From an uncultured Collinsella sp. (GTDB lineage Bacteria; Actinomycetota; Coriobacteriia; Coriobacteriales; Coriobacteriaceae), in the NCBI GenBank assembly GCA_900754385.1, contig CAAECP010000180.1, positions 1 to 14,537 of the forward strand: DNA of 14,537 nucleotides, written 5' to 3'. The notes beneath the pieces were generated by a model, which saw nothing but the letters and a program-made list of their open reading frames with translations, did no database searches and was not told the origin of the DNA. Below are positions 6,990 to 14,537 of the stretch, piece after piece. The translations under genes and the position numbers were made by a program. How positions within the stretch are numbered: the stretch's first letter is position 1; each line of letters begins with the position of its first letter.

Positions 6990-7991
6990 ATGGCATACGG
7001 ATACAATGACGGCGACCAACGGCCACAAAGCGTGCGCCTTGCCGGCCGCGCCACGCCAACGCCCAGAATCACCTCCGACAACGACAACCCGCAGCGCCCC
7101 CAAGAGCAGCTCGGGGCTTCTTCGCGGCAACAAAGCCGTACCGTGCAGCAGTCAGACCGCGTGAGTACGAGCACACGCCAACGCCAGACCGACACATCGC
7201 AGCCACGCCGCTACGATCGCCGTAAAACCGACTACTACGTCAAGCGCTCCTTTTCGCGACCTCAACGCGATCGCGGCAATTCCGCCCCTCACCCTGCGTC
7301 ACACGCCACAAGCCACGCGCTTCCGGCCCGCCGCCTACGCCTTACGCTTTGCTCCATCGCCGCCTGCCTCGTCTTTGTGTTTTTGGGATCCTGCATCTCC
7401 CACGGATCAGCCGGTCTTGAGCCCACTGCCGAAGACAAGCTGCTTAAAGCTCCCGTCGCACCCGGTTACTCCTTTGCGTTCTCGACCCCACGCTCGCAAT
7501 GGCAGGCCGGCACCATGCCCCACATCTACCAAATTGACCCCGCATGGTCGGAGCTGCCCTATGCCGGTGGCACTATTCGCGAAAACGCTTGCGGTCCTAC
7601 CTGCCTCACCATGGTCTATATCTTTAAGACCGGCCATACCGATAAGACGCCGGTCGATATATGCGCACTGGCCGAAGCCGGCAACTACGCCCCCACCGGT
7701 GCCACCGAGTGGTCGTTTATGACAGGCGGTGCGTGGCAGCTGGGGCTCAACGGAACACAGCTCTATAACGATCGCGAATCGATTACCCAAGCACTTCGCT
7801 CGGGTGCGCCCGTCATCGCCGCAGTGCGCCCCGGTACGTTTACCAACGTAGGCCACTACATCGTGCTCTACGGCATCGACGATGCCAGCCAGATTGGCGT
7901 CTACGACCCCAACTCGGCCAGCCGCAGCGCCCGCCGCTGGGGCGTCGTAGAGGTCCTCAACGAAGTCGAAGCCATGTGGGCCTACTACTAG
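6990..7991 (+). CDS. Membrane-anchored C39-like cysteine peptidase
   Basis: A 333-residue protein and the only plus-strand gene. Residues 1-115 are Arg/Gln/Ser-rich, hydrophilic and probably disordered. One hydrophobic helix follows (about 118-135, ending FLGSC). The C-terminal domain (about 178-333) matches the Peptidase_C39_2 papain-like fold: C201 in ENACGPTCL, H289 in VGHYIVLYG and D306 in VYDPNSA form the expected Cys-His-Asp triad. The topology predicts a cytoplasmic N-tail and an extracytoplasmic peptidase. LGSC resembles a lipobox, but it comes too late for a normal lipoprotein signal. There is no ABC transporter or bacteriocin gene nearby, so it is not an obvious bacteriocin-export peptidase and its target is unknown. 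AAGGTG six bases upstream favours ATG 6990; an in-frame GTG at 6981 is the alternative. Confidence 0.82.
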   Translation: MAYGYNDGDQRPQSVRLAGRATPTPRITSDNDNPQRPQEQLGASSRQQSRTVQQSDRVSTSTRQRQTDTSQPRRYDRRKTDYYVKRSFSRPQRDRGNSAPHPASHATSHALPARRLRLTLCSIAACLVFVFLGSCISHGSAGLEPTAEDKLLKAPVAPGYSFAFSTPRSQWQAGTMPHIYQIDPAWSELPYAGGTIRENACGPTCLTMVYIFKTGHTDKTPVDICALAEAGNYAPTGATEWSFMTGGAWQLGLNGTQLYNDRESITQALRSGAPVIAAVRPGTFTNVGHYIVLYGIDDASQIGVYDPNSASRSARRWGVVEVLNEVEAMWAYY

Positions 7992-8016
7992 TCGTTGGGG
8001 ACAGACTTAAATGAGT
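7990..8016 (+). repeat. Palindromic GGGGACAGACTTAAATGA element, copy 1
   Basis: Core TTGGGGACAGACTTAAATGA at 7995-8014, shared exactly with copies at 8300-8319 and 14110-14129. It starts within the last codon of the C39-like gene, so the stop codon lies in the element. The flanking arms AGTCGTT and AATGAGT are imperfect inverted repeats. Confidence 0.85.
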
Positions 8017-8044
8017 GGTCTCTGGCTGCCCGGAACTGCTGGCA

Positions 8045-8228
8045 CGGAAAATGCATCCCGCTTTGAAGTTCGATAGCGAGATGCACTTTCCGCGCACGGC
8101 CTGTTTGGGAAACTACGTTCCACTTTCCGGCAACATTCCGGGATGCATTTTCCGGTTGAGGCCCTCAAGGGAAACCATGTCCCATGTTGGACGCTCATTC
8201 TGGGATGCGCTTTCCGCAGTTGATTGAT
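8045..8228 (+). repeat. Three degenerate tandem units of about 61-62 bp, each hairpin-forming
   Basis: Units begin at about 8045, 8106 and 8168. Each has a left arm of the form GGGAAA-x-ATGTTCCC and a right arm GGGATGCATTTTCCG, which are inverted copies of each other about 17-20 bp apart. Right arms lie at 8079-8092, 8140-8153 and 8202-8215. In unit 1 the arms match at 15 of 17 positions. The copies are too diverged for a recent duplication, but the palindromic arms are kept, which suggests that the structure matters. Confidence 0.7.
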
Positions 8229-8239
8229 GCGGGCTTTAA

Positions 8240-8275
8240 GGACTGTTCCAAGCTGCCGGCAGAAAAGGAACGTCC
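8240..8275 (+). repeat. Hairpin after the tandem units
   Basis: GGACTGTTCC (8240-8249) pairs with GGAACGTCC (8267-8275) with one bulged base; inside lies the palindrome CTGCCGGCAG. No T tract follows on the plus strand, so it is not a clear terminator for the C39-like gene. Confidence 0.5.
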
Positions 8276-8294
8276 CCAGGTGCCGGGTTTCCGC

Positions 8295-8346
8295 AGTCAT
8301 TGGGGACAGACTTAAATGACTAGTCGTTTAAGAACGTCCAATGACT
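8295..8346 (+). repeat. Inverted pair of GGGGACAGACTTAAATGA elements, copy 2
   Basis: The first unit (8295-8321) has arms AGTCATT/AATGACT around the common core. It is followed directly by a second unit (8322-8346, arms AGTCGTT/AATGACT) whose centre TTTAAGAACGTCC resembles the reverse complement of the core (TTTAAGTCTGTCCCC). The pair can form one long stem. Confidence 0.75.
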
Positions 8347-8380
8347 ACCCACAGAATGAGGGTCTCATCGGGGACTAGGT

Positions 8381-8421
8381 AAATAACAAAAGCCCCCGCG
8401 GCCGAAGCGGACCGCGGGGGC
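8381..8421 (-). terminator. Rho-independent terminator of the beta-glucoside PTS operon
   Basis: GCCCCCGCGG (8392-8401) pairs perfectly with CCGCGGGGGC (8412-8421). On the minus strand it is followed by TTTTGTTATTT. It lies 16 bp after the glucosidase stop codon, the ideal place to end the operon. Confidence 0.92.
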
Positions 8422-8437
8422 AACAGACCTGTAAGAG

Positions 8438-11243
<2,806 letters not shown>

Positions 11244-11252
11244 GGTCGCCTC

Positions 11253-11546
11253 CTAGCCCAACAGCGACTGGGCGAGTGCCAGCACATTGGCGGCGTTGCC
11301 CATGCCGTAGTCCTGTGCGGGGATGACCGCGGTCGGCTTACCGCTCCCCTGCTTGACGGTGTTGAGCTGGTAGGACACCTGCGGCCCCAAGAGCAGCACG
11401 TCATAATCGGCGCAGGTCTCCTGATACTCGCCGATACCCACCGCATCGATATCAAGCTCGATGCCGTTTTGCTCCGCGTATTTCTCGAGTTTCTTCATCA
11501 GAATGCTTGTAGACAGGCCAGCTGCGCAAACAAGAAGGATCTTCAT
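11253..11546 (-). CDS. PTS lactose/cellobiose-family EIIB component
   Basis: A 97-residue cytoplasmic EIIB protein, about the usual size for single-domain cellobiose EIIB. It starts MKILLVCAAGLSTSIL, with the phosphorylated C7 in the P-loop-like 'CAAGxST' motif, and continues through DVLLLGPQVSYQ (about 49-60), also typical. It takes phosphate from EIIA and passes it to the sugar on EIIC. The ATG at 11546 is chosen because the fold starts exactly there and AAGGGA lies seven bases upstream; the in-frame ATG at 11621 would add 25 unrelated residues. It lies 46 bp after EIIA and nine before EIIC. Confidence 0.92.
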   Translation of the reverse strand: MKILLVCAAGLSTSILMKKLEKYAEQNGIELDIDAVGIGEYQETCADYDVLLLGPQVSYQLNTVKQGSGKPTAVIPAQDYGMGNAANVLALAQSLLG

Positions 11547-11592
11547 AAGGGATTCCCTTCGCATTGATTGGTTGGATAGTCGCCGCACGCCG

Positions 11593-11919
11593 TTAGGCGT
11601 TCTTGGCTGCAGTGCGCTCATACAGGCAGATCAGCTCCTGCACGAGCTCCTGAGCAAGCATGGAGCACATGAGGTGGTCCTGAGCATGGACCAGCAACAC
11701 ATCCACCGACAGATGCTCGCCCGCCGCCTCGGTCGAAAGCAGCTGCGTTTGGATGTGGTGAGCCTTGATTCCCGCATCCTTTGACTGCTTCATGAGTTTG
11801 GCGGCAGCGTCAAAATCCCCCGCCTTTGCCTTTTCAAGGGCTTCGAAGGCAAGGCTGCGCGCCTCTCCCGCTGCAGCGACCAGCTGAAACGAAACCATCT
11901 CGGTTCCCTGATCGTCCAT
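11593..11919 (-). CDS. PTS lactose/cellobiose-family EIIA component
   Basis: A 108-residue, all-helical EIIA of the lactose/cellobiose type, full length. The phosphorylated histidine is H78 in LLVHAQDHLM, with the conserved D81 that helps the trimer bind a metal ion. It carries phosphate from HPr to EIIB and may also phosphorylate or sense the PRD regulator. GAGGAGA lies five bases before the ATG. It is the first structural gene after the regulator, with a 115-bp gap that may contain a regulated promoter. Confidence 0.94.
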   Translation of the reverse strand: MDDQGTEMVSFQLVAAAGEARSLAFEALEKAKAGDFDAAAKLMKQSKDAGIKAHHIQTQLLSTEAAGEHLSVDVLLVHAQDHLMCSMLAQELVQELICLYERTAAKNA

Positions 11920-12034
11920 AACGGTCTCCTCTCCCGTGATGTTTGGTTTGTACTTGAATATTCGAAACGCCTATCTCCCACCCGCAATCCTCGAGGTTTA
12001 TTGCAGGCAGGCAGGGTTTTCGACAAAAGAAGCC
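11920..12034 (-). promoter_or_regulatory. Gap between regulator and EIIA with palindromes; possible operon promoter
   Basis: The gap holds the near-palindrome AATCCTCGAGGTTT (11986-11999), the palindrome GAATATTC (11956-11963) and a CCTG triplet repeat. Either palindrome could be an activator site. I see no convincing -35/-10 pair and no BglG-type antiterminator hairpin, in line with a DNA-binding activator. Confidence 0.3.
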
Positions 12035-13930
12035 TTAAGCCGTATGCGCTTGCACAAGCGCCATCAGCTCATGCCAGGACCGGCGCTCGCGTAAGCGCTC
12101 GACCCCCTGGCGGTCCATAAAGATCTCAGCGAGCAGCGAGCTCAAGATCCGCGCCTCATCGCCGCCCGACCGGGCAAACGACACCATAAAGACGATATCG
12201 ACCTCATGGCCGTATTCGTCCCAAAGAATGGGATGTTCGAGCAGGCCCACGGTAACAAAGGCCTCGGCGCTCAAAGGATGCATCCCATGGGGCATGGCCA
12301 CCCCATTGCCAAACGAGGTGGCACTCGCGCTCTCGCGCTCGGCAACCTCTTGGGCAAACTGGGCATCGACACGGCCGCTCTCGACGGCGCGCTCGGAGAG
12401 ATATCGGAGAACGGCCTGCTTCGACGACGCCTCAACGCGGTTGAAGAACAGGGCACGGCTAAAGAAAGAGCTCACGGAGTCCGATTGCGCAGTGTCGTCG
12501 CTCAGCACCTTGCGGATAGCGTTGACATCGCTCGTCTCCAAGAAGAAATCGGCCTCGCGGACGGGCACGGGCAACTTGACGTTGAGCGGCACCGTTGTGA
12601 ACACGTAGTCGATATGCGAAAAATCGAACGTTCCCACGCGGGCGACATCGCATGTCTCAATCGAATCGATATACATGCCAAACTGCTTGCGGTACTGGTG
12701 CTCGAGCATACGGGCGCTTCCCGCTCCCGAGGCGCACACGATCAGGATGCGTTTGCGACGCGGCTGGTCGGCTTGCTGCTCGAGGGCCAGGGCAAATGCC
12801 ATGGCGATGTAGCCGAGCTCTTCATCAGAGGGCTGGCTGCCAAAATGACGCTCGAGTACCTGCGAGGTGCCAGCTGCCATCGAATAGGCCAACGGAAACC
12901 TCGTCTTGATATCGGACAGCATGGGGTTATCCATATGCATGTGATATTCAAGGCGATAGCCCAGAGGGCCGATATGCCGAGCAAGGTTCATGCGAAGTTC
13001 AAGATCGCCGCTAAAGTCAAACCTAAACTCATCGTTGACCGCACGTACCATCTCGGAAGCAATCTCCCACATCTCGTCCGAGATAACGGCAGAGCCCTTC
13101 TCGGGCACGCCCGTGCCCCTGCCGAGCAAATGGATTGCGATAAAGGCAACCTCTTCTCGGGGCATGCTCACGCCCAGGGCATCCTTGATGTTTGCGGCAA
13201 TCTGGAAAGCCGCGGCGTATTCGCGCGTTCCCTCCAGTTTTTGAACGTCCGATTCTGCAGCTGGGACATAGCAGCCCTGCTCGATGCGGCCAAGAGCAAT
13301 GTAAAGATGCATGATGAGATTGCGGGATGCCAGCGAGCTCACCGTGACGGGCGAGGCCGTCAGAGCATCGTCCACACATGCGGCGATGGCCCGCAGGCGC
13401 TCGGCGAGCTTTGCATCGTCGGTGTCGGGCAACACGGGCCTCACCAGCGAGGCCAGGCACAGGCGCCGCTGCGACTCCCCGCCCGCAACGCGGATTCCGT
13501 AGCGTGGGCGCTTTTCGAGCGTTAAGTCAAATTGGGCGAGTTTCTGCTCTACCAGACGCATGTCATTGGACAGAGTTCGCGCCGAAACGTAGAGTAAATC
13601 CGCATACTCCTCAATCGTCACCCACTGGGACCGCATGAGGAGGTCGTTAAGAAGGAAGGACACACGGCCGTCGCGCGTATCAGGAATGCCCGGATGGGCC
13701 AGAGCCGCACCGTCTAGCAAGCGAGCAAGCTCATCTGCACGTGCAACATCGATACGATACTGCCCCTTGCTGCCAACGATGCGTGCAACCCCTGCAAGGT
13801 TGTCGTTTGCGCGATGGATATAGTTTCTCACGGCGCGCTCGCTTACCTCGAGACGCTTGGCAAGTACCGCGACAGCGACAGGCTGAGCGTCCTCGATCAT
13901 ATTTACAAGCTGCTTGACGCGAGCATCCAT
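12035..13930 (-). CDS. LicR/MtlR-type PRD transcriptional activator with EIIB- and EIIA-like domains
   Basis: A 631-residue PTS-controlled regulator with the full LicR/MtlR domain order: HTH (about 1-60), Mga-like HTH (about 88-150), PRD1 (about 175-280), PRD2 (about 285-390), EIIB-like (about 393-470) and EIIA-like (about 490-630). PRD1 has H208 (LIMHLY) and H267 (IAIHLL). PRD2 has H319 (LARHIGP), but the expected second histidine is A378 in YIAMAFALALE. The EIIB-like domain has C399 (IVCASGAG) and the EIIA-like domain H548 (GVAMPHG). Phosphorylation by HPr and the linked PTS should switch activation of the downstream EIIA-EIIB-EIIC-glucosidase genes. AGGAGG lies five bases before the ATG. 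A 6-bp inverted repeat, GTTCCG/CGGAAC, lies upstream at 13993-14010. Confidence 0.92.
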   Translation of the reverse strand: MDARVKQLVNMIEDAQPVAVAVLAKRLEVSERAVRNYIHRANDNLAGVARIVGSKGQYRIDVARADELARLLDGAALAHPGIPDTRDGRVSFLLNDLLMRSQWVTIEEYADLLYVSARTLSNDMRLVEQKLAQFDLTLEKRPRYGIRVAGGESQRRLCLASLVRPVLPDTDDAKLAERLRAIAACVDDALTASPVTVSSLASRNLIMHLYIALGRIEQGCYVPAAESDVQKLEGTREYAAAFQIAANIKDALGVSMPREEVAFIAIHLLGRGTGVPEKGSAVISDEMWEIASEMVRAVNDEFRFDFSGDLELRMNLARHIGPLGYRLEYHMHMDNPMLSDIKTRFPLAYSMAAGTSQVLERHFGSQPSDEELGYIAMAFALALEQQADQPRRKRILIVCASGAGSARMLEHQYRKQFGMYIDSIETCDVARVGTFDFSHIDYVFTTVPLNVKLPVPVREADFFLETSDVNAIRKVLSDDTAQSDSVSSFFSRALFFNRVEASSKQAVLRYLSERAVESGRVDAQFAQEVAERESASATSFGNGVAMPHGMHPLSAEAFVTVGLLEHPILWDEYGHEVDIVFMVSFARSGGDEARILSSLLAEIFMDRQGVERLRERRSWHELMALVQAHTA

Positions 13931-13992
13931 GTCCTCCTCCTTTCCCTGCGTCTAGTCTAACGCGGTAAAGAATGACACTCCACGTCGCGCTC

Positions 13993-14010
13993 GTTCCGCC
14001 AACTCGGAAC
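13993..14010. promoter_or_regulatory. Inverted repeat upstream of the PRD regulator
   Basis: GTTCCG-CCAACT-CGGAAC is a perfect 6-bp inverted repeat 63-80 bp upstream of the regulator start. It could be an autoregulatory operator or a small RNA hairpin. Confidence 0.3.
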
Positions 14011-14078
14011 AGGTTGCGGGGAGTCCAGCTGAGCTATGGAGAGCCTGGGGAGAGGGCCCGAAGGCAATGCGTCGGTGT

Positions 14079-14131
14079 GGGATGCGCCTTCCCAGCCATT
14101 GGGCAGTCATTGGGGACAGACTTAAATGAGT
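14079..14131 (+). repeat. Composite repeat, copy 3: arm motif plus GGGGACAGACTTAAATGA element
   Basis: GGGATGCGCCTTCC (14079-14092) resembles the right arm of the tandem units at 8202-8215. After it comes the palindromic element 14105-14131 with arms AGTCATT and AATGAGT around the exact common core at 14110-14129. The stretch from 14104 on matches 8294 onward with a single difference over about 35 bp. Confidence 0.75.
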
Positions 14132-14141
14132 AGTCGTTGGG

Positions 14142-14537
14142 TGTTCCTATAGTTTTGTCAACCGTCGGGGCTACTCCCGGTAGGGCACCCGGTCGCGCAT
14201 CACGGCGTATATCGCCCTGAGCCGCTTCCTCGCGACGGCCTTGAGCGCCCGCCCGTGCCCCATGCCCCGTGCCCTGCAGGCCCGGTAGTACTCGCCGTAG
14301 CGCCCCGAGGACCTCACCAGGCTGTTGCACGAGAAGATCAGCAGGGACTTGAGCCTCGCGTCGCCGCGCCTGGACGCCCTGACCGACCTCACCGACGTGC
14401 CGGAGCTCCTCACCCTCGGGGCTATGCCGCAGTACGAGGCCAGGTGGTCGTGGTCCGGGAACCTCCCGATGTCGACCGACACCGCGAGCTGCGCCGCGGT
14501 CCTCGGGCCGATGCCGGGCACGGTGAGCAGGCACGCG
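14142..14537 (-). mobile_element. IS110-family insertion sequence (transposase-distal end, runs off the right edge)
   Basis: The transposase fragment defines the family. Only about 30 bp separate its stop from the repeat, matching the short right ends of IS110 elements, which usually lack terminal inverted repeats. The boundary at about 14142 is estimated from where likeness to the repeat ends. The GC content appears clearly higher than in neighbouring genes, which suggests a source outside this genome. Confidence 0.6.
14171..14537 (-). CDS. IS110-family transposase (C-terminal part, runs off the right edge)
   Basis: The visible 121 residues are the Transposase_20 domain of IS110/IS116/IS902 enzymes. 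They open with the helix-hairpin-helix-like VPGIGPRTAAQLA and continue through FPDHDHLASYCGIAPR to RSSGTSVRS, which should hold the catalytic serine, and then a basic C-terminal helix region. The frame is open to the window edge (reading ACLLTVPGIGP), so the GTG at 14521 is internal and not the start. The N-terminal RuvC-like DEDD domain and, in typical IS110 elements, the bridge-RNA region upstream of the gene lie outside the window. These enzymes recombine element and target under guidance of the bridge RNA. No frameshift is visible in this part. Confidence 0.88.
   Translation of the reverse strand, partial: ACLLTVPGIGPRTAAQLAVSVDIGRFPDHDHLASYCGIAPRVRSSGTSVRSVRASRRGDARLKSLLIFSCNSLVRSSGRYGEYYRACRARGMGHGRALKAVARKRLRAIYAVMRDRVPYRE

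Larger units (their letters stand above)
7992..8437. other. Repeat-filled intergenic region
   Basis: About 450 bp without a convincing gene. In order it holds a TTGGGGACAGACTTAAATGA element, three degenerate tandem hairpin units, one more hairpin (8240-8275), an inverted pair of elements, and the terminator of the beta-glucoside operon. The short open frames here run through the repeats and lack ribosome sites or protein-family likeness. Confidence 0.7.

Noticed and set aside
7995..8014. GGGGACAGACTTAAATGA as a promoter or terminator
   Set aside because: It recurs at unrelated places with matching palindromic arms, without T tracts or fixed orientation to genes, so a dispersed repeat is the simpler explanation.
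8015..8227. 70-residue plus-strand open frame
   Set aside because: It also runs through the tandem hairpin units, which are better explained as structured repeats.
8045..8228. Possible CRISPR array
   Set aside because: The units are few, diverged and made of alternating inverted arms, not identical direct repeats with unique spacers, and no cas gene is nearby.
8007..8300. 97-residue minus-strand open frame
   Set aside because: It lies wholly within the repeat elements, has no clear ribosome site and no family likeness; the Cys/Arg-rich product looks like translated repeat.
12206..13525. 439-residue plus-strand open frame
   Set aside because: It is antisense to the PRD regulator, which has complete, ordered domains in its own frame.
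14025..14036. tRNA-like box A on the minus strand (TAGCTCAGCTGG)
   Set aside because: The rest does not fold as a tRNA: the closing GAGC of the D stem, a proper T arm and an acceptor stem are missing. At most it is a decayed remnant.
14034..14534. 166-residue minus-strand open frame overlapping the transposase
   Set aside because: It is in another frame from the clear IS110 domain and its Arg/Gly/Pro-rich product is typical of high-GC shadow frames.

Overview
The window looks like part of a chromosome from a human-gut Coriobacteriia bacterium, most likely Collinsella or a close relative. This is an inference from the moderately high GC content, the gene families, and dispersed 'GGGGACAGACTTAAATGA' intergenic elements that I associate with that group. 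No rRNA or tRNA gene is present to settle it. Ten of the eleven genes lie on the minus strand; the exception is a C39-like peptidase gene at 6990-7991.

Left part (1-3733, minus): the N-terminal part of a UMF1/Atg22-like MFS transporter runs off the left edge. Next to it is a cytoplasmic zinc-dependent phospholipase C-like protein, then a two-component system: a two-TM, GAF-containing LytS/YehU-type histidine kinase followed by a LytTR response regulator. The kinase gene starts just after a rho-independent terminator that ends the next operon.

Middle part (3775-6989): an APC-superfamily amino acid permease and a metal-dependent amidohydrolase form a two-gene uptake-and-hydrolysis operon. Its G/C-ending codon use suggests strong expression. 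A stable stem-loop lies between the two genes and two more lie in the leader. Divergent to it is a membrane-anchored C39-like cysteine peptidase with a long basic disordered N-terminus (6990-7991, plus).

Repeat region (7990-8346): about 350 bp without a convincing gene. It holds two palindromic elements with the core TTGGGGACAGACTTAAATGA, one of them paired head-to-head with a reverse copy. Between them are three degenerate tandem units of about 61-62 bp, each able to fold as a hairpin, and one further hairpin.

Right part (8381-13930, minus): a complete beta-glucoside PTS operon. Transcription order is a LicR/MtlR-type PRD activator, then EIIA, EIIB and EIIC of the lactose/cellobiose family, then a GH1 6-phospho-beta-glucosidase, closed by a strong terminator. 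Sugar taken up and phosphorylated by EIIABC would be cleaved by the GH1 enzyme, with the activator switched by PTS phosphorylation. Beyond it (14079-14537) is another copy of the repeat, directly abutting the end of an IS110-family insertion sequence whose transposase runs off the right edge.

I do not see a clear new defence or biosynthetic system. The most unusual parts are the composite repeat family, the IS110 element sitting within it, and a His-to-Ala change in the second PRD of the sugar regulator.
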